Position numbers and translations under genes: made by a program | Notes under the pieces: model-generated | The model's database searches: none | Seen by the model: only the letters and a program-made list of their open reading frames with translations | What the model was told of the DNA's origin: nothing | Shown: positions 25,708-36,900 of the stretch, piece after piece | Numbering within the stretch: the stretch's first letter is position 1 | Layout of the letters: each line of letters starts with the position of its first letter | Assembly: GCF_014268595.2 (NCBI RefSeq) | Contig: NZ_CP077091.1 | Span: 3,560,001 to 3,624,000, forward strand | DNA: 64,000 bases | Reading direction: 5' to 3' | DNA from: Pseudomonas hamedanensis | GTDB lineage: Bacteria; Pseudomonadota; Gammaproteobacteria; Pseudomonadales; Pseudomonadaceae

Positions 25708-26091
25708 TCACAGTCCCAATGCCTTTTTCACTGCGGCTTTGATGGCGTAAAACTCTTCTATTGCGAGATGTGAAATCAGATAGACGCGCCTACCTGTACG
25801 ATCTCGACTTTTAATTCGGTCGAGCCGTGAAAGGCTGACCGTAGCCACCATGTCACATTTGGCCCAACATTTCGGATTGGCGCCGTGTAGATGACTCGCC
25901 AGTTCAAGATGGTGATCAAGCAGACAATCAGGTGCTGTAGTGCTCAAGGGCACGACAGTTACCAATAGACTATTGCTGCGGTGTCTACGTAGCACGACGA
26001 CTGGTCTCACCTTGACCATTTCAGGCACTTCATAACCTCTGAAATCGCAAATAAGCACGCTGCCCTCCTTGGGCTGGTAACGAAGTGGCAT
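25708..26091 (-). CDS. PemK/MazF-like protein, no visible antitoxin gene
   Basis: 127 residues. The N-terminus RYQPKEGSVLICDFRGYEVPEMVKVRPVVVL has the PemK/MazF-type beta-barrel pattern (Gly-x-Val-x-x-x-x-Phe...Lys-x-Arg-Pro-Val-Val), and TVVPLSTTAP fits the second conserved strand. MazF-type proteins cut RNA at specific sequences. I see no MazE/PemI-like antitoxin frame on either side, so it is an orphan, or a member of a MazF-like branch without antitoxin. The start at ATG 26091 was preferred over GTG 26100; neither has a strong ribosome binding site. GC content is lower than that of the core genes. Confidence 0.72.
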   Translation of the reverse strand: MPLRYQPKEGSVLICDFRGYEVPEMVKVRPVVVLRRHRSNSLLVTVVPLSTTAPDCLLDHHLELASHLHGANPKCWAKCDMVATVSLSRLDRIKSRDRTGRRVYLISHLAIEEFYAIKAAVKKALGL

Positions 26092-26277
26092 CCGTGGCAC
26101 TCACTGAAAAAGAAGCGATTCTGCGCAAAAATAGAGCGTTCCCCTAAGGCAGATCCGTTACGGGAAATGTAGCTCTCTGCACACCTCTTACTCCCTTGCA
26201 GCATCTACACTCGCTTAAGCAGGCCACAACTCAATACCTGCATTCGCGGTTCTCTTTCATTGTCAAAGGAGATGACC

Positions 26278-26715
26278 ATGCAAGTGAAAGTCCTGATCGC
26301 CGTTGCGCTTTTGACACTCCTGCCCGGCGCCAGCCACGCCACGAACCTGATGTACATGCCTTTCGAAACCGTGCTGTCGGACGCCATTCGTGCCGGGCGA
26401 CTCGATGGCAGCGTGAAGTTTTACCTGATCGGTAACGGGCCGCAGGGCACTCAGCAGTTGTTGCGCCGTGGGGTGATCAGCGACCTGAAAACCAATGGTT
26501 TCAACAAGAGCGATCAGCGATCCTGCGAATGGGTTTTGCAGTCGAACCTGATCAAGTTGCAGGCCGATGCCAAGCGGGCCGGGGCGAATGCGGTGGTCAA
26601 TATCGTCAGTTACTACGACCAGCGGGTGCGCAAGGATTTGAATACGTACGAGTGCCGGGCAGGTATTTTTGTCACGCGGGTAGCATTGAGGGGGGATCTG
26701 GTGCGGTTGCCTTAG
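26278..26715 (+). CDS. Small exported protein, paralogue of the lipoprotein C-terminal domain
   Basis: 145 residues with a Sec signal peptide (MQVKVLIAVALLTLLPGASHA, cleavage after SHA). The mature part resembles residues 157-267 of the lipoprotein at 23191: AGRLDGSVKFYLIG, LKTNGFNKSDQRSCEW, ANAVVNIVSYYDQR and CRAGIFVTRVALRGDL. Two conserved Cys (near residues 84 and 129) could form a disulfide in the periplasm. Function unknown; homologues are often misnamed as excinuclease subunits. AAAGGA at 26265 supports the ATG at 26278 over 26272. The upstream 26092-26277 presumably carries its promoter. Confidence 0.78.
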   Translation: MQVKVLIAVALLTLLPGASHATNLMYMPFETVLSDAIRAGRLDGSVKFYLIGNGPQGTQQLLRRGVISDLKTNGFNKSDQRSCEWVLQSNLIKLQADAKRAGANAVVNIVSYYDQRVRKDLNTYECRAGIFVTRVALRGDLVRLP

Positions 26716-26751
26716 TTGGCACCTGAATGTCTGGGGGGCGGCTTCTGGCCT

Positions 26752-26817
26752 CTTCGCGAGCAGGCTCGCTCCCACAGGGTGACGGCGATCAAATGTGGGA
26801 GCGAGCCTGCTCGCGAA
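26752..26817. repeat. REP palindrome pair (GTGGGAGCGAGCCTGCTCGCG type)
   Basis: TTCGCGAGCAGGCTCGCTCC at the left and GGAGCGAGCCTGCTCGCGAA at the right face each other between two converging genes. This intact copy shows what the REP split by the IS110 element near 49755 looked like. Confidence 0.92.
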
Positions 26818-26831
26818 AGCGCCAGCGGCCT

Positions 26832-27734
26832 TCACTCAATCAGAGGCTCCACCTTGCGCGTGAGCAGTTCGACAAACGCCTTGGCCATCGGCGATTTCTG
26901 ATCCTTGCGCTGCACCAGCCACACCGCCGAAATCGCCTCGGGATCGAGCAGCGGGCGATAGACCACGCCGTCGATGCGCATGCGTTGATAAGACGCCGGC
27001 AGCACCGACACCCCCAGACCTGCCGCCACCAGACCGATGATGGTCATTGCCTCGCCGGCCTCTTGGGCAAAGTGTGGGCTGAAGCCAGCGTCACGGGCCA
27101 GGCTCAGCAATTGCGCATAGAGACCGCTGCCATAGCTGCGCGGGAAAAACACGAAGGGCTCAAGCGCCAGCGCCGAGAGAAGCAGACCTTCGTCGCTGCC
27201 CTGGGCCAACGGATGCTTGGAACTGAGCACCGCCACCAACGGCTCCCGCATCAACTCCACCACGCTTAGCGAATCCGGCAAGCCCAGCGGGCGCATGATG
27301 CCGACCTCTATCGACTCGTCGACCAAGGCATCGGCAACCATCGTGCTGCTCATCTCGCGCAGGTTCAGATGTACCGCCGGGAAGCGTTGGCGAAAGGAAA
27401 AGATCGCCTGAGGAATCGTCGAATTGAACGGCGCCGACGAGGTGAAGCCAATCTTCAACTCCCCCAGTTCGCCCAACTGCGCCCGACGCGCAACATCCGC
27501 CGCTTTATCGACTTGGGCCAGCACCAGCCGCGCCTCCTGCAGAAACAAGCGACCCGCCTCGCTGAGTTCAACCCGACGATTGGTTCTTTCAAACAGACGC
27601 GCGCCGACTTCTTGCTCCAGCGCCTGAATCTGCTGGCTCAGCGGTGGCTGGGAAATGCCCAGTACCTGTGCGGCGCGGCCGAAATGCAGTTCTTCGGCCA
27701 CCGCAATGAAGTAGCGCAAATGACGCAATTCCAT
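26832..27734 (-). CDS. LysR-family transcriptional regulator
   Basis: 300 residues. The N-terminal winged helix-turn-helix (MELRHLRYFIAVAEELHFGRA, then SQPPLSQQIQALEQEVGARLFERTNR) is followed by a periplasmic-binding-protein-like effector domain starting near residue 90 (LKIGFTSSAPF). It resembles the BenM/CatR branch. Such regulators usually control the divergent neighbour, here the MFS transporter gene, in response to a small ligand. A short 3' fragment of another allele lies at 25163. Confidence 0.92.
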   Translation of the reverse strand: MELRHLRYFIAVAEELHFGRAAQVLGISQPPLSQQIQALEQEVGARLFERTNRRVELSEAGRLFLQEARLVLAQVDKAADVARRAQLGELGELKIGFTSSAPFNSTIPQAIFSFRQRFPAVHLNLREMSSTMVADALVDESIEVGIMRPLGLPDSLSVVELMREPLVAVLSSKHPLAQGSDEGLLLSALALEPFVFFPRSYGSGLYAQLLSLARDAGFSPHFAQEAGEAMTIIGLVAAGLGVSVLPASYQRMRIDGVVYRPLLDPEAISAVWLVQRKDQKSPMAKAFVELLTRKVEPLIE

Positions 27735-27852
27735 GCAAACCTCATTAAGTCGTTAAAGCTATCAAACAGGTCGAACAATATATTGGATAGAAACATTAGC
27801 CAGCTATATGATTTTTTCATTGCCTGCCCGGCTGTGCTTTCCGAGGTCTGAA
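27735..27852. promoter_or_regulatory. Divergent LysR/MFS control region
   Basis: AT-rich 118-bp gap between two divergent starts. CTATC (27751-27755 area) and GATAG (27786-27790 area) form an interrupted dyad that could be part of a LysR-type binding site; no clear T-N11-A box was singled out. Confidence 0.4.
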
Positions 27853-29127
27853 GTGAAAACTGCTGTCGCGCCCCTTGCCCACGAAGTCCCACCCGCTGCC
27901 GACGACGCAATCGCCGAGCTGCAAGAGATCTACATTGAAAAAGGCACCCCGGCGTTTATGCGCACGGCACTGGCGCTGTTCTGCGGTGGGTTCGCCACCT
28001 TCGCGCTGCTCTATTGCGTGCAGCCGATGATGCCGTTGCTGTCCCACGAATACGGGATCAATGCGGCGCAGAGCAGCCTTATCCTGTCAGTGGCAACCGG
28101 CATGCTGGCCTTCGGTCTGTTGATTACCGGGCCGATTTCCGATCGCATCGGGCGCAAACCGGTGATGGTGGCGGCACTGTTTGCCGCCGCGCTGTGCACG
28201 CTCGCCAGTTCGATGATGCCGAGCTGGCACGGCGTGCTGATCATGCGCGCCCTGATCGGCTTGTCGTTGAGCGGCCTGGCAGCGGTCGCGATGACCTATC
28301 TCAGCGAAGAAATTCATCCACAGCACATCGGTCTGGCGATGGGCTTGTACATCGGCGGCAACGCCATTGGCGGGATGAGCGGACGCTTGATCACCGGGGT
28401 GCTGATCGATTTCGTCAGCTGGCACACGGCGATGCTGGTGATCGGTGGACTGGCGCTTATCGCTGCGGCGGTGTTCTGGAAGATCCTCCCGGAGTCGCGC
28501 AACTTCCGCGCCCGCTCGCTGCACCCGCGCAGTCTGCTTGAGGGCTTCACCCTGCACTTTCGCGACGCCGGCCTGCCGCTGCTGTTTCTCGAAGCGTTTG
28601 TGTTGATGGGCGCGTTTGTCACGCTGTTCAACTACATCGGCTACCGCTTGCTGGCGGCGCCGTACAACCTTGATCAGGTGTATGTCGGCTTGCTCTCGGT
28701 GGTGTACCTGTCGGGGATCTACAGCTCGGCGAAAATCGGTTCACTGGCGGACAAACTCGGGCGGCGCAAAGTGCTCTGGGCGACGATTGCGCTGATGTTC
28801 GCAGGGCTGGCACTGACGATGTTCACCTCGTTGTTGTTGGTGATCGTCGGCATGCTGGTGTTCACCTTCGGCTTCTTTGCCGCGCACTCGGTGGCGAGCA
28901 GCTGGATCGGGCGTCGGGCGTTGACGGCCAAAGGGCAGGCGTCGTCGCTGTACCTGTTCAGTTATTACGCCGGGTCGAGCATTGCCGGGACGGCGGGCGG
29001 GGTGTTCTGGCATTTTGGCGGGTGGAACGGGATCGGGCTGTTTATCGGCGCGTTGTTGCTGATTGCGCTGCTGGTGGCGTTGAAGCTGGCGAAGTTGCCG
29101 CCGTTGCCCGGCGCAGCACAGGTTTAG
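27853..29127 (+). CDS. MFS transporter (YnfM-like)
   Basis: 424 residues from a GTG start, with 12 predicted membrane segments and the MFS loop motif GPISDRIGRKPVMV between helices 2 and 3 and GSLADKLGRRKVLW between 8 and 9. It resembles the YnfM group of drug/metabolite exporters. The substrate is unknown. The start GTG at 27853 (VKTAVAPLAHEV) lies after a GAGG stretch; an ATG at 27808 would add 15 residues and remains possible. Divergent from the LysR gene, which probably regulates it. Confidence 0.85.
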   Translation: MKTAVAPLAHEVPPAADDAIAELQEIYIEKGTPAFMRTALALFCGGFATFALLYCVQPMMPLLSHEYGINAAQSSLILSVATGMLAFGLLITGPISDRIGRKPVMVAALFAAALCTLASSMMPSWHGVLIMRALIGLSLSGLAAVAMTYLSEEIHPQHIGLAMGLYIGGNAIGGMSGRLITGVLIDFVSWHTAMLVIGGLALIAAAVFWKILPESRNFRARSLHPRSLLEGFTLHFRDAGLPLLFLEAFVLMGAFVTLFNYIGYRLLAAPYNLDQVYVGLLSVVYLSGIYSSAKIGSLADKLGRRKVLWATIALMFAGLALTMFTSLLLVIVGMLVFTFGFFAAHSVASSWIGRRALTAKGQASSLYLFSYYAGSSIAGTAGGVFWHFGGWNGIGLFIGALLLIALLVALKLAKLPPLPGAAQV

Positions 29128-29205
29128 CCACAACTGCGCCCTAGCGGTAATCGCGCGCCAAGGTACACTGACGACATTCGTCTGCTTTGGTAAAGGGAAG
29201 CCAGA

Positions 29206-30474
29206 ATGCGCCTGGACCGTCTCCACATTCAAAATTTTCGTTGCTACGAAGATGCCACTTTTGACTTCCAGCCAGGGTTCAATTTGGTGGTGGGGGTCAA
29301 TGGGAGCGGGAAAACGTCATTGCTACAGGCGGTGGCGAGCTCATTTGTCGAGTTTGGCCAAACCTTCAGTCACCCTGAAGATCTGCTGACGAAAGAGTCA
29401 GTACGTTTCGTCTTTAACGAGTTTGAAAAAAGAACTCGCTTCGAACGTGTATTTCCTCTGGTTTTGGAAGCCAAGGGAGATTTGCTTGGTTCTAACGGCT
29501 GGGACGTCCATTGGCTGGCCGCTGATCATCGGATACTGGATACAAGGCCGTCTGGTAAAGCGCTAGACGTCATCAATAGCGTCAGTTCGGAATCAACAAT
29601 CGATCTGCCCTTGTTGGGGTTTTATCGTGCAAACAGGCGCTGGAAAATGCTTGGGGTGGCGGCAGAATACGCGGCCAGGCAGCGCGTTTCTCGTTTGGAT
29701 GGATACTCGGACTGGTTTGATACCGTCACAAACCTGAAAGACTTTGAAACTTGGCTGATCAGCAAGACCTTGGAGCGCATGCAGAATGTACTGGACGCCG
29801 GGATTGGAGCCACTCCCACCGAGGAGGATGAGCTTGCCTGGGTTAACCGGGCGATTCAAATCGCCTTGCCAGAAGCCCGGGATTTGCGTTACGACCTTCG
29901 ATCGCAGACATTGCTGATCCAACTCGAGAAGACTACATTTCCTTTCAGTGAGCTGAGCGATGGGCAACGCGGTATGGTTGCCCTTTTCGCTGACATCGCC
30001 CGCCGCATGTGCATCCTCAACCCCCACATGGGTAAGGATGTTCTGAAAAACACCGCTGGCGTGATCATCATCGACGAACTCGATATCCATCTGCATCCTG
30101 CCTGGCAACGCACCATCGTTCCGGCGTTGCGGCAGGCATTCCCCAAAGTCCAGTTCATCGCCGCCAGTCACTCCCCGCAAATAATCGGCAGTTTGCAGCC
30201 CGAAGAGGTCATCGTGCTGCACAACGGCGAATCCTCACACCCTCGCGTCACCTATGGTCTGGATTCCAGCAGCGTGCTCGAAGAAGTCATGGGCGTTGGC
30301 CAGCGTGAACCGGAGATTGAAAACCTGCTCTCGAAGCTTTTTTCCACCTTGGAAGACAACGACCTGGAAAAGGCGAAATCGCAGCTTGAGGCCCTGAAGA
30401 AGAAGGCACCGGATCTTCCGGAATTTGCCGGTGCAGAGGCACTCATCAGGCGCAAGGAGATTCTTGGCAAATGA
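29206..30474 (+). CDS. AAA/ABC-type ATPase, PtuA-like (Septu defence)
   Basis: 422 residues of the OLD/RecF/SMC-like ATPase class. Walker A is GVNGSGKT at 30-37, the signature LSDGQ at 250-254, Walker B VIIIDE at 286-291 and the His-loop ASHSP at 320-324. The next gene overlaps it by ATGA and encodes a TIGR02646-type HNH nuclease; this pairing is that of Septu systems (PtuA ATPase plus PtuB nuclease), in which the ATPase senses phage infection and controls the nuclease. Base composition is less GC-rich than core genes, and it is wedged between an MFS gene and hemE, both consistent with an acquired defence module. AAAGGGAAG precedes the ATG. Confidence 0.85.
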   Translation: MRLDRLHIQNFRCYEDATFDFQPGFNLVVGVNGSGKTSLLQAVASSFVEFGQTFSHPEDLLTKESVRFVFNEFEKRTRFERVFPLVLEAKGDLLGSNGWDVHWLAADHRILDTRPSGKALDVINSVSSESTIDLPLLGFYRANRRWKMLGVAAEYAARQRVSRLDGYSDWFDTVTNLKDFETWLISKTLERMQNVLDAGIGATPTEEDELAWVNRAIQIALPEARDLRYDLRSQTLLIQLEKTTFPFSELSDGQRGMVALFADIARRMCILNPHMGKDVLKNTAGVIIIDELDIHLHPAWQRTIVPALRQAFPKVQFIAASHSPQIIGSLQPEEVIVLHNGESSHPRVTYGLDSSSVLEEVMGVGQREPEIENLLSKLFSTLEDNDLEKAKSQLEALKKKAPDLPEFAGAEALIRRKEILGK

Positions 30475-31115
30475 AGCGAGTGCTCAAAGGAACTGAACCC
30501 GCCTCATTTACAGCCTGGAAAAGCTCGGCAAACGATGAATGGATTCCTACCTACCCCACTTTGCAAAATCCGCAAAAGCGGGAGCTGCACGCAGCCTTGT
30601 TACGGGAGCAAGGATCACTGTGTTGTTATTGCGGCAGAGAAATAGAAGCGACTACCAGCCACATAGAACATTTCCGGCCTCAAGAGCATTTTGAAGCGCT
30701 GGCGCTGGATTATCAGAACCTCCTCGCCTCCTGTCTGCGTGAAACCAGGCCCGGCAATCCACTGCATTGTGGACACCGCAAAGGAAACTGGTTTGAGGAA
30801 GCCTTGCAGATATCTCCGATGGATGAGCAGTGCGAACTGCGCTTCAAATACCTGCAAAATGGCGAAATTCAGCCAACGGATTCTAGAGATTTGCCAGCCG
30901 CCAAAATGATTGAAGTTCTGGCGCTCGATATTGCCTATCTGAACAACCGGCGCCGAGACACGATCCGTCGACTGTTTGATGATGAATTCATCGCGAGCGC
31001 CGGCAATGAAGATCTCGAATACCTCGTCAACGTGATTCGAGCGGCAAAAGTCTCCGATCAAAAGCCTTTCGACCACATTATCGCCCGCTACGCCGAACAA
31101 CTCCTCGGACGATAA
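30471..31115 (+). CDS. HNH endonuclease, PtuB-like/TIGR02646 family (Septu defence)
   Basis: 214 residues. The N-terminal HNH module has CCYCG (Cys51, Cys52, Cys54), SHIEHFRPQ (His64 and His67 with Glu66), YQNLLASC (Asn83) and LHCGHRKGN (Cys100, His102). Cys/His pairs would bind structural zinc, and the HIEH/N residues would bind the catalytic metal. The C-terminal part is helical. This family is found with AAA ATPases in Septu and, together with a reverse transcriptase, in Ec78-type retrons; no reverse transcriptase or msr-msd locus is visible here. The four-base overlap implies coupled synthesis with the ATPase. Confidence 0.85.
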   Translation: MKRVLKGTEPASFTAWKSSANDEWIPTYPTLQNPQKRELHAALLREQGSLCCYCGREIEATTSHIEHFRPQEHFEALALDYQNLLASCLRETRPGNPLHCGHRKGNWFEEALQISPMDEQCELRFKYLQNGEIQPTDSRDLPAAKMIEVLALDIAYLNNRRRDTIRRLFDDEFIASAGNEDLEYLVNVIRAAKVSDQKPFDHIIARYAEQLLGR

Positions 31116-31129
31116 ATCCATCGCAAACA

Positions 31130-31161
31130 AAAACGCCCGGCAGTTAGCCGGGCGTTTTTTA
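31130..31161. terminator. Bidirectional terminator between the nuclease gene and hemE
   Basis: CGCCCGGC (31134-31141) pairs with GCCGGGCG (31147-31154), with an A-run before and a T-run after, so it can work for both converging genes. Confidence 0.85.
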
Positions 31162-31172
31162 TTGTGCCGCAA

Positions 31173-32240
31173 TCACTCGTGATACTGCGCCGACAGCTCA
31201 TGCACCGCGCGAAGGAATGCGCCGGCGTGTTCCGGATCAACCTCAGGCGTGATGCCATGGCCGAGGTTGAACACGTGACCGCTGCCCTTGCCGTAGCTGG
31301 CCAGAATGCGTCCGACTTCGGTGCGGATCGCTTGCGGTTTGGCGTAGAGCACGGTCGGGTCCATGTTGCCTTGCAGCGCGACCTTGTCGCCGACACGGGC
31401 GCGGGCGTTGCCGATGTCGCAGGTCCAGTCCAGGCCCAGTGCGTCGGCACCAGCTTCGGCGATGCTTTCCAGCCACAGGCCGCCGTTCTTGGTGAAGAGG
31501 ATCACTGGCACTTTGCGGCCGTCGTGCTCGCGGATCAGGCCGCTGACGATTTTCTTCATGTAGGCCAGGGAGAATTCCTGATACGCCGCCGCCGACAGGT
31601 TACCGCCCCAAGTGTCGAAAATCTGTACTGCTTGCGCACCGGCCTGGATCTGGCCGTTGAGGTACGACGTCACCGACTGCGCCAGTTTATCCAGCAGCAG
31701 GTGCATGGCTTGCGGATTGTCGTAGAGCATCGCTTTGGTCTTGCGGAAGTCTTTCGACGAACCGCCTTCGACCATGTAGGTCGCCAGCGTCCATGGGCTG
31801 CCGGAGAAACCGATCAGCGGCACACGACCGTTGAGTTCGCGACGGATAGTGCTGACTGCGTCCATGACGTAGCCGAGATCCTTGTGCGGATCAGGGATCG
31901 GCAGGGCTTCGATGTCGGCCAGGGTGCTGACGACTTTTTTGAAACGCGGACCTTCACCTGTCTCAAAGTACAGACCTTGCCCCATGGCATCGGGAATGGT
32001 GAGGATGTCGGAAAACAGGATCGCCGCGTCCAGTTGCGGATAGCGGTCGAGGGGTTGCAGGGTGACTTCGCAGGCGAATTCCGGATTCATGCACAGGCTC
32101 ATGAAGTCGCCGGCGTGGGCGCGGCTGGCGCGGTATTCCGGCAAGTAGCGACCGGCCTGGCGCATCATCCACACTGGGGTGACGTCAACGGGTTGCTTGA
32201 GCAGGGCGCGGAGGAAGCGGTCGTTCTTCAGGGCAGTCAT
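31173..32240 (-). CDS. hemE: Uroporphyrinogen decarboxylase (HemE)
   Basis: 355 residues, full length. The N-terminal signature [16 protein letters not shown] carries the conserved Arg residues that bind substrate carboxylates, and [17 protein letters not shown] is the second family signature. It removes four acetate carboxyls from uroporphyrinogen III to give coproporphyrinogen III in cytoplasmic heme synthesis. It lies downstream of gltBD on the same strand, as is common in Pseudomonas, separated by a palindromic repeat. Confidence 0.97.
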   Translation of the reverse strand: MTALKNDRFLRALLKQPVDVTPVWMMRQAGRYLPEYRASRAHAGDFMSLCMNPEFACEVTLQPLDRYPQLDAAILFSDILTIPDAMGQGLYFETGEGPRFKKVVSTLADIEALPIPDPHKDLGYVMDAVSTIRRELNGRVPLIGFSGSPWTLATYMVEGGSSKDFRKTKAMLYDNPQAMHLLLDKLAQSVTSYLNGQIQAGAQAVQIFDTWGGNLSAAAYQEFSLAYMKKIVSGLIREHDGRKVPVILFTKNGGLWLESIAEAGADALGLDWTCDIGNARARVGDKVALQGNMDPTVLYAKPQAIRTEVGRILASYGKGSGHVFNLGHGITPEVDPEHAGAFLRAVHELSAQYHE

Positions 32241-32352
32241 GTCGGCATCCGGAAAAAAAGTGCGGGCATTTTCTCAGAGCGCGAGGCAAAAGGCACGGAT
32301 GTGGGTCAGCCTTTTGTCTATCGGGTCAATTAATTGCGGTTTCACTCGGGCA

Positions 32353-32466
32353 GATCGTTCCCACGCTCTGCGTGTGAATGCATCCTGTGACGCTCTGCGT
32401 CACGACGTTAAAAGCGGACGCAGAGCGTCCATGGAGGCATTCCCACGCGGAGCGTGGGAACGATCA
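32353..32466. repeat. Palindromic intergenic repeat element (GATCGTTCCCACGCTC type), copy 1
   Basis: GATCGTTCCCACGCTCTGCG at the left and CGCGGAGCGTGGGAACGATC at the right enclose a second inner inverted repeat (GGACGCAGAGCGTCC region). A homologous element occurs at 58797-58910. Confidence 0.85.
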
Positions 32467-32480
32467 GATCGCGTCGTTTG

Positions 32481-33932
<1,452 letters not shown>

Positions 33933-36900
33933 TCACTGCGGGTTGGCACGAGTGCTGGAAAGCAACGATTTCAAGTTGGCAGCCTTCGGCTTGACCAACC
34001 AGAAACGACGCAAGTAATCATCGAGGTTCTCGGCGAGTTCACGACCCCACTCGCTGTCGGTTTCCGCGACATACTCGTTCAGCACGTTCTGCAGGTGGCT
34101 GCGATAGGCTTCCATCGCCTCGCCGCTGATCCGCTGGATTTCCACCAGTTCGTGGTTGACCCGGTCAACGAAGGTGTTGTCCTGATCGAGCACGTAGGCG
34201 AAACCACCGGTCATGCCTGAGCCGAAGTTGTAACCGGTCTTGCCCAGCACGCAGACAAAACCACCGGTCATGTATTCGCAGCAGTGATCGCCAGTGCCTT
34301 CCACGACGGTGTGGGCACCGGAGTTACGCACGGCGAAACGCTCGCCAGCGGTGCCAGCGGCGAACAGCTTGCCGCCAGTGGCGCCGTACAGGCAGGTATT
34401 ACCGATGATGGCGCTTTCCTGAGTCTTGTAGACGCTGCCCTTCGGCGGAACGATCACCAGCTTGCCGCCGGTCATGCCCTTGCCGACGTAGTCGTTGGCG
34501 TCGCCTTCCAGGTACATGTTCAGACCGCCGGCGTTCCACACGCCGAAGCTCTGCCCGGCGGTGCCTTTGAAGCGGAAAGTGATCGGCGCTTTCGCCATGC
34601 CCTGGTTGCCGTGCTTGCGCGCGATTTCGCCGGAGATCCGTGCGCCGATCGAACGGTCGCAGTTGCAGATATTCAGATCGAACTCGGCGCCGCTGAGGTC
34701 GTTGATCGCCGACGACGCCATCTCGACCATTTTCTCGGCCAGCAGGCCTTGGTCGAACGGCGGGTTGCGCTCAACACCGCAGAACTGTGGCTTGTCCGCC
34801 GGGATGTGATCGCTGCCCAACAGCGGCGTCAGGTCCAGATGGTTTTGCTTGGCGGTCTGGCCCTCGAGGATTTCCAGCAGATCGGTACGACCGATCAGCT
34901 CTTCGAGGGAGCGCACGCCGAGCTTGGCCAGCCACTCACGGGTTTCTTCGGCAACGTAGGTGAAGAAATTCACCACCATGTCGACGGTGCCGATGTAGTG
35001 GTCCTTGCGCAGCTTCTCGTTCTGAGTCGCGACGCCGGTGGCGCAGTTGTTCAGGTGGCAGATGCGCAGGTATTTGCAGCCCAGCGCGATCATTGGCGCG
35101 GTGCCGAAGCCGAAGCTTTCGGCGCCGAGGATCGCCGCTTTGATCACGTCGAGGCCGGTTTTCAGGCCGCCATCGGTCTGTACCCGGACTTTGCCGCGCA
35201 GGTCGTTGCCGCGCAGGGTCTGGTGGGTTTCAGCCAGGCCCAGTTCCCACGGTGCGCCAGCGTATTTGATCGAGGTCAGCGGCGACGCACCGGTACCACC
35301 GTCATAACCGGAGATGGTGATCAGGTCCGCATAGGCCTTGGCCACACCGGCGGCGATGGTGCCGACGCCCGCCTCCGCAACCAGTTTCACCGAAACCAGT
35401 GCCTGCGGGTTGACCTGCTTTAGGTCAAAGATCAGCTGCGACAAGTCTTCGATCGAATAGATGTCGTGGTGCGGTGGTGGCGAAATCAGGGTCACGCCCG
35501 GCACTGCATAACGCAGCTTGGCGATCAGACCGTTGACCTTGCCGCCCGGCAGTTGCCCGCCCTCGCCCGGCTTGGCGCCTTGCGCGACCTTGATCTGCAG
35601 CACTTCAGCGTTGACCAGGTATTCCGGGGTCACACCAAAACGGCCAGTGGCGACTTGCTTGATTTTCGAGCTCTTGATGGTGCCGTAGCGTGCCGGATCT
35701 TCACCGCCTTCACCGGAGTTGGAACGCGCACCGAGGCGGTTCATGGCTTCGGCCAGGGCTTCGTGAGCTTCCGGCGACAATGCGCCCAGCGAGATACCGG
35801 CGGAGTCAAAGCGCTTGAGCACCGATTCCAGCGGCTCGATCTCGCTCATGTCCAGCGGCGTGTCGAGGGTCTTGACCTTGAACAGGTCGCGAATCATCGA
35901 CACCGGACGGTTGTCCACCAGCGAAGTGTATTCCTTGAACTTGGCGTAATCGCCCTGCTGCACAGCGGCCTGCAGGGTGTTGACCACGTCTGGGTTGTAG
36001 GCGTGATATTCGCCACCGTGGACGAACTTCAGCAGACCGCCCTGCTGGATCGGTTTGCGCGGGCTCCAGGCTTCGATGGCGAGGGCTTTCTGCTCGGCCT
36101 CGATGTCGACGAAACGTGCGCCCTTGATGCGGCTTGGCACGCCGCGGAAGCTCAGGTCGCAGACCTCCTCGGACAAACCAATGGCTTCGAACAACTGCGC
36201 ACCACGGTACGAGGCGATGGTCGAGATACCCATCTTCGACAGGATCTTGAGCAGGCCTTTGGTGATGCCCTTGCGGTAGTTCTTGAACACCTCATAGAGG
36301 TCGCCCAGCACTTCGCCGGTGCGGATCAGGTCGCCCAGCACTTCGTAGGCCAGGAACGGATAGACCGCCGAGGCGCCGAAACCGATCAGCACGGCGAAGT
36401 GGTGCGGATCGCGTGCCGTTGCGGTTTCAACGAGGATGTTGGAATCGCAACGCAGGCCTTTTTCGGTCAGGCGGTGGTGCACCGCGCCGGTGGCCAGGGA
36501 GGCGTGGATCGGCAGCTTGCCCGGGGCGATATGGCGGTCGCTCAGGACGATCTGGGTCCGCCCGGCGCGCACGGCTTCTTCAGCCTGATCGGCAACGTTG
36601 CGGATCGCCGCTTCGAGGCCGAGGCTTTCGTCGTAGTTGAGATCGATGATCTGCCGCTCGAAACCTGGGCGGTCGAGGTTCATCAGCGAGCGCCACTTGG
36701 CCGGCGAGATCACTGGCGAGCTGAGAATCACCCGCGAGGCGTGTTCCGGCGACTCCTGGAAAATGTTGCGCTCGGCCCCCAGGCAGATTTCCAGCGACAT
36801 CACGATCGCTTCACGCAGCGGGTCGATCGGTGGGTTGGTCACCTGCGCGAATTGCTGGCGGAAATAGTCGTACGGTGTGCGCACACGCTGGGACAGCACA

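Noticed and set aside
25557..25742. 61-codon frame after the lipoprotein remnant
   Set aside because: No ribosome binding site, low-complexity composition and overlap with the PemK-like gene.
29206..31115. Ec78-type retron
   Set aside because: No reverse transcriptase and no msr-msd-like structure found upstream of the ATPase or downstream of the nuclease.
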